DNA of 55,140 bases from Paenibacillus dendritiformis (GTDB lineage Bacteria > Bacillota > Bacilli > Paenibacillales > Paenibacillaceae), in NCBI RefSeq assembly GCF_015845845.1, contig NZ_LDIG01000130.1, forward strand, positions 1 through 55,140, written 5' to 3'. The notes under the pieces were generated by a model, which saw only the letters and a program-made list of their open reading frames with translations, did not search any database and was not told the origin of the DNA. Below are positions 17,023 to 25,737 of the stretch, piece by piece (position 1 is the stretch's first letter; every line of letters begins with the position of its first letter). Made by a program: the position numbers and the translations under genes.

Positions 17023-18408
17023 CTACCAAGTAACCGCGGCCCATGACAGAACCGGCTTGGTCCGTTCCGGCTCTTCATCGCGCCGGGAGGAGACCGCAGC
17101 GGCTTCCCGCTTCGTTCCTTTGTCCGGCTCGGAAGCAGCCATCGTCTCTTCCAGAGCGAACAGTTGGGTAAACAGTTGAAGCGCCTCTTCCCCGTTCTTC
17201 TCCGCAGCAAGCTCCTTGATCTGCAGGATCGGATCATGCATCATCTGGTTCAGCATGCTCTTCGTGAGGCGGCGAATCAGCTTCACCTCCCGCTCGGACA
17301 TATCCGGAAGCTTGTTGAACAGGCTCTCCAGCGTATCCTGATGGATACGCTCCGCCTTCGTCTGCAGAGCGCGGATGACCGGCGTAACGCCAAGCATCTT
17401 CAGCCATTGGCGGTATTCATCGAGCTCTTTCGCGATCATCGCTTCAATCTTGGCGGCTTCCTTGCGGCGCTGCTCCAGATTGCTCTCTACGATGCCTTCG
17501 AGATCGTCGATGTCGTACAGGAACACATTCGATACGCTGCCGATCTCGGGATCGAGATCCCGCGGCACGGCGATGTCAATCAGGAAAAGCGGACGCGATT
17601 TGCGCTGCTTCATCACGCGCTCGACATCCTGCGCCGTCATGATGTACTGCCGGGCTCCGGTCGAGCTGATCACAATATCCGCTTCGCGCAGAAATTGCCC
17701 GGCATCCTCCAGCGTCCCGGCCCGGCCGTGGAACTGCTCGGCCAGTTCCCGGGCGCGCGAGAACGTGCGGTTCAAGACCATGACCTCGGCCGCGCCGTTC
17801 GAGTACAGATGCTTGACCGTCAGCTCGCTCATCTTGCCCGCTCCGAGAATCAGCACCTTCTTGCCCTGGAAAGAGCCGAAGATGCGCTTGCCCAGTTCGA
17901 CCGCGGCGTAGCTGACCGAGACCGCATTGTCATTGATGTTCGTCTCGGCATGGGCGCGCTTGGCCATCGTAATCGCCTGCTTGAACAGCGTATTGAACCA
18001 GGTGCCGGTCGTTCCTTCCTGCTGCGCGAACAAAAAGGCCGAACGAATCTGTCCCAGGATCTGCGTCTCGCCGATAACCATCGAATCGAGACCCGAGGTG
18101 ACCCGGAACAAATGCTCCACCGCCCGATCATCTTCATATATATATAAGTAAGGCGTGAATTCCTGCCTTGGAATTCCGAACCATTGCTCCATGAAGCTGC
18201 GGATGAAATAACCGCACATATGCAGACGATCGACGACAACGTACATTTCCGTGCGGTTGCATGTCGACACAATCACGCATTCCATGACGCTCTTCGTATT
18301 CCGCAGTTGCCGGATAGCCTCTTGCCAATCCTTCTCCTGCAGCGCGAACTTCTCCCGTATCTCCACAGGCGCCGTACGATAATTCATGCCGACGACCACG
18401 ATGTGCAT
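17023..18408 (-). CDS. hemA: Glutamyl-tRNA reductase
   Basis: Reduces glutamyl-tRNA to glutamate-1-semialdehyde with NADPH, the first and controlled step of haem synthesis. Residues: GMNYRTAPVEIREKFAL at the start, the catalytic Cys50 in VSTCNRTEMY, VTSGLDSMVIGETQILGQ, the NADPH loop LILGAGKMSELTVKHL, and the helical dimerisation tail with LTKSMLNQMMHDP. It is somewhat long (461 residues) because of a hydrophilic Lys/Glu/Arg tail (EPDKGTKREAAAVSS...). ATG 18408 follows AGGTGA. It is first in the hem operon; a PerR/Fur-like box lies 43-57 bases upstream. Confidence 0.97.
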   Translation of the reverse strand: MHIVVVGMNYRTAPVEIREKFALQEKDWQEAIRQLRNTKSVMECVIVSTCNRTEMYVVVDRLHMCGYFIRSFMEQWFGIPRQEFTPYLYIYEDDRAVEHLFRVTSGLDSMVIGETQILGQIRSAFLFAQQEGTTGTWFNTLFKQAITMAKRAHAETNINDNAVSVSYAAVELGKRIFGSFQGKKVLILGAGKMSELTVKHLYSNGAAEVMVLNRTFSRARELAEQFHGRAGTLEDAGQFLREADIVISSTGARQYIMTAQDVERVMKQRKSRPLFLIDIAVPRDLDPEIGSVSNVFLYDIDDLEGIVESNLEQRRKEAAKIEAMIAKELDEYRQWLKMLGVTPVIRALQTKAERIHQDTLESLFNKLPDMSEREVKLIRRLTKSMLNQMMHDPILQIKELAAEKNGEEALQLFTQLFALEETMAASEPDKGTKREAAAVSSRRDEEPERTKPVLSWAAVTW

Positions 18409-18441
18409 TGCTCATTCACCTGCTTTTGATAAATTTTGAAC

Positions 18442-18465
18442 ATTATCAATTGATAATCATTATAA
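18442..18465 (-). promoter_or_regulatory. PerR/Fur-type operator in the hemA promoter region
   Basis: TGATAATCATTATAA (18451-18465) is a 7-1-7 inverted repeat one base away from the PerR consensus (left half) and one base away from the Fur consensus (right half). It overlaps a second perfect palindrome, ATTATCAATTGATAAT (18442-18457). On the minus strand TATAAT (complement of 18459-18464) lies inside the box and could be a -10 element. B. subtilis hemA is a known PerR target. Which metalloregulator binds here is inference. Confidence 0.65.
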
Positions 18466-18493
18466 CATAGTTGAACATGCCCGTCGGAACGTA

Positions 18494-18522
18494 ATTTGAA
18501 GATATTATGAAATGCATGTCAA
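18494..18522 (-). promoter_or_regulatory. Possible hemA promoter
   Basis: Perfect -35 TTGACA (complement of 18517-18522), 17-base spacer, weak -10 TCAAAT (complement of 18494-18499). The start would fall about 20 bases upstream of the operator. An alternative -10, TATAAT at 18459-18464, has no good -35. Confidence 0.4.
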
Positions 18523-18595
18523 AATTAGTCTGTACTTGCCGTGCGAACCTTATACTATCATTACTTGCGAAGGTTGTCACGCAAATGATTGATTG

Positions 18596-19135
18596 CTATT
18601 CGGGATGAAAGTAACGCTCCAGCGTCTCGGAAAGGCGCTGATCGGCCGCTTGCACCGCTTCGTTCTTCGAGCCGATAATTTTGCCCGACGAAGAGAACAG
18701 CCCGGCATAGCTGTCCGACAGCTGAGGCGCGATGGCCGCGGCCTGCTCGAGCACCTCCCGCTCCAGATCGGTCAATTGCCGATCACCGCTAATCTGCAGG
18801 ACCGTGATGAATTCAACGAACCGGCTCAGACCGGGAAGCGGAGCGAGACGATCTTCTCCTACCGCCCGGACGAGCCGCTCATGCGTGTAGCCGGCCGAAT
18901 AGGCGACGAGCTTCACTTTGTTCAGCGGAGCGGTTGACTCATACCGCTTCGCTTCCTGCATCGTTCCCTGCCACAAGCTAATCTGGAACTGGGCAACCTC
19001 ATACAGCATCGATAGCGGATCGGATGAAGTGTGGGAAGACTTCAACATTCCGTACAGCTGCATGGCAGGCCACAGCACAAGCAAAAACAGTAATACGGCC
19101 ATGACGGGGCCGGTCCGAAATTGGCGTGGTCTCAT
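18596..19135 (-). CDS. Single-pass membrane-anchored protein, unknown function
   Basis: A 179-residue protein with one N-terminal hydrophobic segment (about 10-30, AVLLFLLVLWPAMQLYGML) after a basic start MRPRQFRTG, then a mostly helical outside-facing part without cysteines. ATG 19135 has AGGAG 6 bases upstream. I recognise no domain. B. subtilis has a short unknown gene, ysxD, just before hemA, so this may be its positional counterpart; similarity was not tested. It is last before the hemA promoter. Confidence 0.75.
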   Translation of the reverse strand: MRPRQFRTGPVMAVLLFLLVLWPAMQLYGMLKSSHTSSDPLSMLYEVAQFQISLWQGTMQEAKRYESTAPLNKVKLVAYSAGYTHERLVRAVGEDRLAPLPGLSRFVEFITVLQISGDRQLTDLEREVLEQAAAIAPQLSDSYAGLFSSSGKIIGSKNEAVQAADQRLSETLERYFHPE

Positions 19136-19187
19136 CGAATTCTCCTATCCATAGTGGTTTACTATAATCGTATGGGAACGCAGAAGG

Positions 19188-19225
19188 ACAAATAACCATG
19201 GATAGGGACATCCATGGTTATTTGT
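19188..19225 (-). terminator. Perfect 16-bp hairpin ending the lyase operon
   Basis: acaaataaccatggat (19188-19203) and its exact reverse complement (19210-19225) enclose a 6-base loop. It lies 44 bases after the stop codon of the operon's last gene. There is no long T run outside the stem; T-rich sequence lies within the 3' arm. Confidence 0.65.
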
Positions 19226-19268
19226 TGGATTCGATGACGGAAGCGAACACGGCCCGGCCCGCCGAATG

Positions 19269-20630
19269 TCAGCGCACCAGCTCTTCCAGGAACGGAAAGC
19301 GGTATATCTGCTTCGGCCGCCCCTTGGACGGAGCCTTGACCTCGCGGGCAATCTCGATCAGGCCGGCATCCAGCCAGAGGGAGAGCAGACGATGCGTGCT
19401 CCGCACCGTAATGTTCAAAATGATGGCCAGCTCGAAGGCGCTGTATTCCGTCCTTCCCGTACGGGCGACCTGAGCGACGAGCTTGCTCAGATGCATCGGG
19501 GACAAGCCGGCGGCTTCCGCTTCCTTCACCAGTTTGAAATCGATCAGCGACATATCGCACTCGTTCGCTTCGGCCATCTCCAGCGGCCCGATAATGCTCC
19601 TGTCTTCGCGCACGATGAAACAAATATTGCCGCCGGCGTCCATGGCGTGGCGCAGCGCAAGCTCGGCATGCACGCCCGCATCGCTCGCGCTCGTTCCGAA
19701 GCCCGCGCCGATGCTCATCGTCACGCCGTACGCCGCTCCGATTTCCTTCGCGAGCTGAATCGATTTATAGCCTCCGGTCACCGCCTCGAAGGCTCCTCGT
19801 GTTGTCACGAACAAATATTCACCGGCATTGATTTGAGCGGCATGCCCGTTCAGCGATTCGACGAAGCCCAGAACCGTCCGGTGTATTCCCTCCTTCGTCC
19901 GGCCAGCGCCCTGCCGCGAGGCTTCGATGGCCGGACCTTCCATATGAATGAGTCCAATGACGAACTGCGCTTCCTTGCTGCGCCGGGTTTCCGTCGAGAG
20001 CAGCGCCCGCTCGAGGCTGACCGTGATGTCATGCTCGGTGGGCATAACCCATTCGTTCGGAACGCCGTAAATGCTGAGCATCTCCGACACTTCCCGGCTC
20101 CCTGTCAGCGCCGCGCTGCTCTTCCCCTGTTCGTAGTGCTGCACATGAAATTGCAGAACGTCATCCCGCGCGAGCAGCGGGTCGCCTTCACAATAATACA
20201 TATCGATCCCGCGCATGCCCAGCTCGGTGAACACCCGTTCCACGGCCAGCTTCGAGAGCGAATCAACCGTGCAGGCCTGCATGTCGCATTTATGATCCAG
20301 ATGGAACAAGGCCCGGTACAACCCGGTCCCGCTCTTCGGCACATAGAGCGCAGGCACGGGCAGGGTGAGCCGCTGCCGAGCCAGCCGGTACGGCTCGGGC
20401 CCGGAGAACAGCAGCACCTCCACGTTGTTCATCAGCTCCCGCGTATGTTCAACCGCTTCCGATTCATGCCGGTAGACCCTGACCTCAGGAATAAAGGAAG
20501 GAAACGCTTTGAGCGTCTGCAAAATAAGAGGGAGCAGTTCCAGCGGTCCGATGACGCCGATTCGAATCTCGGTAGGCAATTGATGCAGCAGCTTGGTCAA
20601 GGCCATCCACGTCCTTTCCTGTATGTTCAT
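19269..20630 (-). CDS. Putative transcription regulator with C-terminal winged helix
   Basis: About 453 residues. The N-terminal half has alternating beta/alpha pattern and a stretch (RHESEAVEHTRELMNNVEV, LLFSGPEPY, PVPALYVPKSGTGLYRALF) that recalls the PrpR-N type sensor fold. The middle (FVIGLIHMEG ... YLFVTTRGAFEAV ... MSIGAGFGTSASDAGVHAELALRHA) resembles a nucleotidyl-cyclase-like or GTP cyclohydrolase III-like fold, without a GGDEF motif. The end (YSAFELAIILNITVRSTHRLLSLWLDAGLIE...GRPKQIYRF) looks like a winged helix. ATG 20630 is preceded by GAGGT; ATG 20642 would overlap the heparinase stop. It is the last gene of the operon and probably its local regulator. Confidence 0.7.
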   Translation of the reverse strand: MNIQERTWMALTKLLHQLPTEIRIGVIGPLELLPLILQTLKAFPSFIPEVRVYRHESEAVEHTRELMNNVEVLLFSGPEPYRLARQRLTLPVPALYVPKSGTGLYRALFHLDHKCDMQACTVDSLSKLAVERVFTELGMRGIDMYYCEGDPLLARDDVLQFHVQHYEQGKSSAALTGSREVSEMLSIYGVPNEWVMPTEHDITVSLERALLSTETRRSKEAQFVIGLIHMEGPAIEASRQGAGRTKEGIHRTVLGFVESLNGHAAQINAGEYLFVTTRGAFEAVTGGYKSIQLAKEIGAAYGVTMSIGAGFGTSASDAGVHAELALRHAMDAGGNICFIVREDRSIIGPLEMAEANECDMSLIDFKLVKEAEAAGLSPMHLSKLVAQVARTGRTEYSAFELAIILNITVRSTHRLLSLWLDAGLIEIAREVKAPSKGRPKQIYRFPFLEELVR

Positions 20631-20638
20631 GATCGACC

Positions 20639-23600
20639 TCATCCCATCAAGCGGATGAACATCACATCATCCAGATCTACGATGTCAAAGGCTTCACCGG
20701 CTTGGAAAGGATGGATCGGCTCGATGCGGAGCGTCGTCAGATCGGGAACATCCCGTATAACCGCCTGTCCGCCGCAAGCGCCGACGACTCTCATGCCGCA
20801 AAATGCGCTCCTGCCCGTTCCGGGCGCGGCGAAGGGGAGCGGTATCTTGGTCGCGATCCGGTCTCCCTCCGCTTCGGCGACGATGCCCGTCGACACGATC
20901 ATATCGTCCAGCAGATGAACGATGTGCTCATCCGGCCCGCTTTCCTCCAGCCTTGCCGGATACACCATGGCCGCCGCTCGCCGAGCTCCCCGGAGAGCGA
21001 TGAACCGCGGCTCCCGTCCGGCAGCCAGCCTCAAGCCGCGGACGATCAACTGCCCCTTCGGCCCATCGATTCGCGCGGCCTCATATTCCTCCTCGCCATA
21101 CCCGTACGCGGTGCATGGTTCGGCCCGTCCGGGAGCTCTGCCGGGAGCCGGGGTGAACCGAAGTTCTTCCGCCCGAATCGGATGCAGCCGCGATTGTTCC
21201 TGCTCCGGGCTCCGCAGACGGAAGCATCCGCACCGGCCGGCCACGGCAGCCATGCCATCCTCCGCTTGCCACTCATACACATCGCTGTCCGGGCTGTACA
21301 GCCACAGGTCTTGGGTGCCGTCCGACCAGACCAGCGTCAGCACGGACGCCGTGCCGCCTCGGAGACCGGACACCGCCGCCTTCTGCACGGAGACGAGCGC
21401 GACATCGTTCCCCGCATAAGAGACCGAGATGAACCGCTTCGCTTCTTTCCCGCTGTGAATGATGAAAAACGGATGGACCGCGCTTCCGTCCAGATTCGGG
21501 CCTGTGCCCGTATAGAGCGTTTCCTCCCCGTCCAGCATGATATGCCAATGCGCCTCGGCGTCCGCCGTCTTCCAGCAGGCGTGGACGACCGGGTTTTCGG
21601 CTCGATCCCTGCTCTCGTCCGGCCGCAGCTTCCGGATACCGTAAATATAGCCGTAGCCATTGTTGGGCGCGGCCGTCCACAGCCTCTCCTCTTCCCCCGG
21701 CTGCAGCGAGTTGAAGGTCTCCCCTGTCGTCAGACGCTCTCCGAAGCTTAGCCCCGGGCGGTCATAATAGAGGTCGCCGCCGGACCGCTCCCGATTCAGC
21801 GCCCCAGCCAGCGTCCAGGCGGCGGTCTCTGTCTCCTCCCAGCCGGCTATCTCCAAGCGGCTCGCTTCGTGGAAGGCATGAAGCGCCAAATCTTTGTCCC
21901 CCGCCGCCACGACATCGAAGATATCGAGCACATAGGAGCGCCCCCGGCTGAGCGGGACTGCAGCCAGCAGCCGCTGGTACCGCTCCGCCTCATAGAGCTC
22001 GGGCGCGGCGCATTCGGCCGCCGCCCAGCCGTCCCGCTCGTAAATAAACGCCGCCTCGCCTCCGGCGAACGGCTTATAGATCTGGCCGCGGTCGATCTGT
22101 TCATCCTGGCGGAGAACGACCGTCGGGTGAGCGATCGCCTTGGAGGCCCAGCCGAAATGGCTGTTCGTCCCATAAATGCCGTAGCCCAAATCGGCCGTAA
22201 TCTCTCTGCCGTCGGCATACCATTGATAGCTCAGCACATCGTCGTGGGCATGCGTCAAGTTCGGGCCATAACGTGTCAGCAGCGTCATGTCATGCTTGTC
22301 GCGCAGCACAATATACCCGCCCTGGCCGGCCACCGTCACCCCTCCGGACTTCGGAGCGGCTGCCGGGCCTCCCGGCTCGTCTCCGACCTCATGGGGCAGG
22401 AACAGCTCCAGGCCCGACGAGCCGAGCAGCGGTTCCGCCTGCGAGCGCCAGGCGGCCAGCATGGCGCGGGCCTCCGCCCGGATATCCGCATCCGTCGCGA
22501 AATAGGCGAAGTGAAGGGCGGCTCGGTAGGCCGCAGACAGCACCTCGGGCCGAATTTCCGTGCTTGCCGTCTCATCTCGGCCCCAATCTCCGTAGCTGGG
22601 AAGATGCCCCTGACAGCACATCGCGAGCGGATTCTGGACCGCGAAACGGAAGAAGCGCCGGCTGTTGAACGGCTGGAATGATTCGCCCATTCCCTTCGCC
22701 TCAGCCGTCCGCTGCGCGAGCAGGGCCATATCCAGCAGCACCCCGATCGTGAACAGGAAATAGCCGAAAGAGCCTTCGAAATACATGCCGTCGCGTCCGA
22801 TCGCATTGTAGAAAAATCCCTTCACCGCCTGAATGCCCCATTCGCCATACGACGGAACATCCAGGGCGAGACCGACCGCCAGCATGGCCCGCACGCCGTC
22901 CGCCTCATGATTGTTGAGCAGCGTCAGCCGGCCTCCGCGCAGATCATAGACCGGACCGCCGGGCTCATCCAGCAAGTATTCATCCAGCATGCGCTCGATA
23001 TTGTCCCGCACCGACATCCCCTCCCCGGTACCGGCAAGCCGGCATCCGAGCGAAGGCTCGTCCATCTCCGGCAGACGGGACAGCCAATCATAGTCATGCG
23101 CGAGGAACACTTTGATGCGGAAGACGATGCTTGTCAGCAGATGCAGCCTGCCGATCTCGCAAGAGCTTCCGAACGGCGTGAAATCGCGGGGCCCGATTGT
23201 GCCCTCCCAGATGGCGCTGAACGCGTCGAGCAGCACAATCGCCCTGCGCGCATACCGTTCCTCGCCGGTCAGCATATACAGATAAGTCAGCTTCGTGACC
23301 AGGCCCTCATGATTGCGCACGCCGCCCAGCCATTCCCCGGCAATGGCGAAATTCCACATGCCGATCGGATAGCAGGCCTTGCCTTCCTGCTCGAAGCCGC
23401 TGCCGCCGTCCGGATAACGCTCGTTCGGTACCGTGACCCGGCAGGCCGGGCAGGTCACCTTTTTGGCCGGAAACGCTTCCCACCCCGACAGCCATGGCTT
23501 CAGCTCTTCCGGACGCGCAGGATAGGCGGAGCCGCATGACGGACAGCCCGTAATGCCGTAGGCGAAGGTCTGCCCTCGCATGCTGAGGACCACGTCGTAG

Positions 23601-23785
23601 ACGAAGGCGTCCTCCAGCTCCAAAAAATCATCGCATTCCCGCTTCATCTCCTCTACCATCCGCTCTGCCCAGGCGAAGCGGCTGATCTGCTCCATCGCGA
23701 TCTTTACTTGCTCGGTCCCGATATAGAAGCCTTGCGGTTCGCGCCGGCGGCGGGATCGGCCCGGTCGTGTCTGCTCCTTGTTCAT
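20639..23785 (-). CDS. Heparinase II/III-like polysaccharide lyase, no signal peptide
   Basis: A 1048-residue protein. An alpha/alpha-toroid-like N-terminal half (about 150-470) with repeated Trp/Tyr helices is followed by the heparinase II/III beta-sandwich, whose signature HAHDDVLSYQWYADGREITADLGYG starts near residue 512. Such enzymes cleave uronic-acid-containing polysaccharides by beta-elimination. Two CxxC pairs, CPSC near 80 and CPAC near 112, suggest a structural zinc knuckle, unusual for the family. It starts MNKEQTRPGRSRRRREP, basic with no signal sequence, so it should act in the cytoplasm on imported oligosaccharides. GGTGATGGAG precedes ATG 23785, and it follows the permease by 10 bases. 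The true substrate is unknown. Confidence 0.85.
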   Translation of the reverse strand: MNKEQTRPGRSRRRREPQGFYIGTEQVKIAMEQISRFAWAERMVEEMKRECDDFLELEDAFVYDVVLSMRGQTFAYGITGCPSCGSAYPARPEELKPWLSGWEAFPAKKVTCPACRVTVPNERYPDGGSGFEQEGKACYPIGMWNFAIAGEWLGGVRNHEGLVTKLTYLYMLTGEERYARRAIVLLDAFSAIWEGTIGPRDFTPFGSSCEIGRLHLLTSIVFRIKVFLAHDYDWLSRLPEMDEPSLGCRLAGTGEGMSVRDNIERMLDEYLLDEPGGPVYDLRGGRLTLLNNHEADGVRAMLAVGLALDVPSYGEWGIQAVKGFFYNAIGRDGMYFEGSFGYFLFTIGVLLDMALLAQRTAEAKGMGESFQPFNSRRFFRFAVQNPLAMCCQGHLPSYGDWGRDETASTEIRPEVLSAAYRAALHFAYFATDADIRAEARAMLAAWRSQAEPLLGSSGLELFLPHEVGDEPGGPAAAPKSGGVTVAGQGGYIVLRDKHDMTLLTRYGPNLTHAHDDVLSYQWYADGREITADLGYGIYGTNSHFGWASKAIAHPTVVLRQDEQIDRGQIYKPFAGGEAAFIYERDGWAAAECAAPELYEAERYQRLLAAVPLSRGRSYVLDIFDVVAAGDKDLALHAFHEASRLEIAGWEETETAAWTLAGALNRERSGGDLYYDRPGLSFGERLTTGETFNSLQPGEEERLWTAAPNNGYGYIYGIRKLRPDESRDRAENPVVHACWKTADAEAHWHIMLDGEETLYTGTGPNLDGSAVHPFFIIHSGKEAKRFISVSYAGNDVALVSVQKAAVSGLRGGTASVLTLVWSDGTQDLWLYSPDSDVYEWQAEDGMAAVAGRCGCFRLRSPEQEQSRLHPIRAEELRFTPAPGRAPGRAEPCTAYGYGEEEYEAARIDGPKGQLIVRGLRLAAGREPRFIALRGARRAAAMVYPARLEESGPDEHIVHLLDDMIVSTGIVAEAEGDRIATKIPLPFAAPGTGRSAFCGMRVVGACGGQAVIRDVPDLTTLRIEPIHPFQAGEAFDIVDLDDVMFIRLMG

Positions 23786-23795
23786 ACTCCATCAC

Positions 23796-24692
23796 CTATC
23801 CTTTCAATGAACCGACGATTACGCCTTTTACGAAATATTTTTGGACAAAGGGATATACGCAAATGATCGGAACGGTCGCAACCATGATTGTCGCGGCCTT
23901 AATAATGTCCGGCGTGACGGCGGTCTGCCCGTTCTGATTGAAGCCCTGGTCGAATTGCTGGAATTGGGACGAGCCTTCGATGACGATTTTGCGCAGCACA
24001 TTGCCGAGCACCGCCTTGTTCGGGTCGGAAATATAGAGCAGCGAATCGAACCAGGCATTCCAATGGGCGACCGCATACCAGAGCGAAATAGTCGCGATAA
24101 TCGGCATGGACATCGGCAGCACGATCGAGAACAGAATGCGCATGTCGTTGGCGCCGTCGATGCGCGCCGATTCTTCTACCTCTTCCGGAAGAGACATGAA
24201 GTAGTTGCGCACGATAATCATCGTAAATGCGGCAATCAGTCCGGGCAGAATCAGCGACCAGCGGCTGTCGAGAAGCCCCAGTTCCTTAATCAGCAAATAA
24301 TTCGGAATCAGGCCGCCGCTGAAAAACATCGTGAATACGATGAAGGCCGTAAACAGATTGCGGTGAGGCAAATATTTTTTGGAGAGCGGATACGCGCACA
24401 TCACCGAGAAAATCACGTTCAAAAACGTGCCGAGGACCGTACGGAAAATCGTATTATAATAGCCGGTCCAGATGAGCTTGTTCGCAAAGACGGCCCGGTA
24501 TCCGTCCAGCGACACCTCCTGCGGCCACAGCTTCAAGCCGTAGGCATTGGCTGCGGATGATGTGCTGAACGATATCGACATCACATTAAGAAACGGATAT
24601 ACCGCCGTGATCGAAAACAGAATGAGAAACGCCACATTGACGGTGTCGAACACTTTCTCGCCGATTGATTTTTTGCCGATCGTTAATGACAT
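23796..24692 (-). CDS. Carbohydrate ABC transporter permease (LplC/YtcP type)
   Basis: Inner component of a sugar importer. About six transmembrane segments, beginning with VFDTVNVAFLILFSITAVYPFLN; the ATPase-contact (EAA) loop is EEVEESARIDGANDMRILFSIVLPMS. The C-terminal YFVKGVIVGSLKG is typical of the LplC/YtcP subgroup. The start is ATG 24692 (298 residues), 6 bases after AGGAGGG. The partner permease gene ends 11 bases upstream. Confidence 0.93.
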   Translation of the reverse strand: MSLTIGKKSIGEKVFDTVNVAFLILFSITAVYPFLNVMSISFSTSSAANAYGLKLWPQEVSLDGYRAVFANKLIWTGYYNTIFRTVLGTFLNVIFSVMCAYPLSKKYLPHRNLFTAFIVFTMFFSGGLIPNYLLIKELGLLDSRWSLILPGLIAAFTMIIVRNYFMSLPEEVEESARIDGANDMRILFSIVLPMSMPIIATISLWYAVAHWNAWFDSLLYISDPNKAVLGNVLRKIVIEGSSQFQQFDQGFNQNGQTAVTPDIIKAATIMVATVPIICVYPFVQKYFVKGVIVGSLKG

Positions 24693-24703
24693 GGATGTCC
24701 CTC

Positions 24704-25645
24704 CTACCAAATTCCATAATCGCTGAAGCGCTTGACGACACGATTCGTGACCAAGATGAGCACGAGCGCGATCACGTTAGTGAACAGCCCGGCGGCCGTC
24801 GAGAGGCCATATTCCATCTGGCTGATGCCGATCCGGTATGTATACGTGCTCAGCACATCGCCTACCTCGTACACGTTCGCATTGTAGAAATTGAACACCT
24901 GATCGAAGTCATCGTTGATAATGCCGCCTACCGCGAAAATGAACATGATGGTAATGACCGGCGCCAAGGCGGGAACGGTTATGTGGACCATCTGCCGCCA
25001 GCGGCTCGCGCCGTCGACGATCGCGGCCTCATACAGCGTCGGATCGATCGAGGACAAGGCGGCCAGATAAATGATGGATCCCCAGCCGACGCTCTTCCAT
25101 ACTTCCGTGCTGACCAGCAGCGTACGGAACCATTCCTTGTCGCCAAAGAAAAAGATCGACTCGCCCCCGAACAGATTGATAATGTAGTTGACGACCCCGC
25201 GCGTCGGCGAGAATACTTCCATAAAAATGCCGGCCAAAATGACCCAGGACAGAAAATGCGGCAAATAACTCAGCGTCTGCACAAAACGTTTGAAGAAGAC
25301 GACACGCAGCTCATTCAGCAGCAGCGCCAAAATAATCGGCGCCGGGAAGTTGAAGACGAGCTTATATACGCTGATAAGGAGCGTGTTGCGGAGGGCCCGC
25401 GGGAAATCGCGCCCTTCGAACAGCACCCGGAAATTGTCCAGCCCGTTCCACGGACTGCCGAGAATGCCGTCCAGGAACTGATAGTTTTTGAAGGCCAGCA
25501 CCATGCCGTACATCGGAAAATATTTAAAAACGAGAAAATACAGTACGCAGGGGAGCAGCATCAGCAGCAAATACCGATGCCGGCAGTATGCTTTCCACTG
25601 GGTGCGGAAGCGGCTGTCTGCTGTGCCGGAACCCGGTTGTCTCAT
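24704..25645 (-). CDS. Carbohydrate ABC transporter permease (LplB type)
   Basis: Partner permease of about 313 residues from ATG 25645, which follows AAAGGGTGG. Six membrane segments, starting YLLLMLLPCVLYFLVFKYFPMYGM; EAA loop YEAAIVDGASRWRQMVHITVPALAP. The ending NRVVKRFSDYGIW is typical of LplB-type permeases. The frame is open to 25726 but the upstream part is neither membrane-like nor conserved. Neither this operon nor the rest of the window encodes a sugar ABC ATPase, so it probably shares an MsmX/UgpC-type ATPase encoded elsewhere. Confidence 0.93.
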   Translation of the reverse strand: MRQPGSGTADSRFRTQWKAYCRHRYLLLMLLPCVLYFLVFKYFPMYGMVLAFKNYQFLDGILGSPWNGLDNFRVLFEGRDFPRALRNTLLISVYKLVFNFPAPIILALLLNELRVVFFKRFVQTLSYLPHFLSWVILAGIFMEVFSPTRGVVNYIINLFGGESIFFFGDKEWFRTLLVSTEVWKSVGWGSIIYLAALSSIDPTLYEAAIVDGASRWRQMVHITVPALAPVITIMFIFAVGGIINDDFDQVFNFYNANVYEVGDVLSTYTYRIGISQMEYGLSTAAGLFTNVIALVLILVTNRVVKRFSDYGIW

Positions 25646-25737
25646 AGCGTCCACCCTTTCTATCCCATGATGCGGGATGGAAGAAAGGCGGCGCTCCCCG
25701 AACAGGAGACGACCGCCAATCCTCATCTTCTTGTCGC

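Noticed and set aside
19266-20918. 550-codon plus-strand frame over the regulator gene
   Set aside because: Shadow of the minus-strand gene, whose winged-helix and operon context are better supported.
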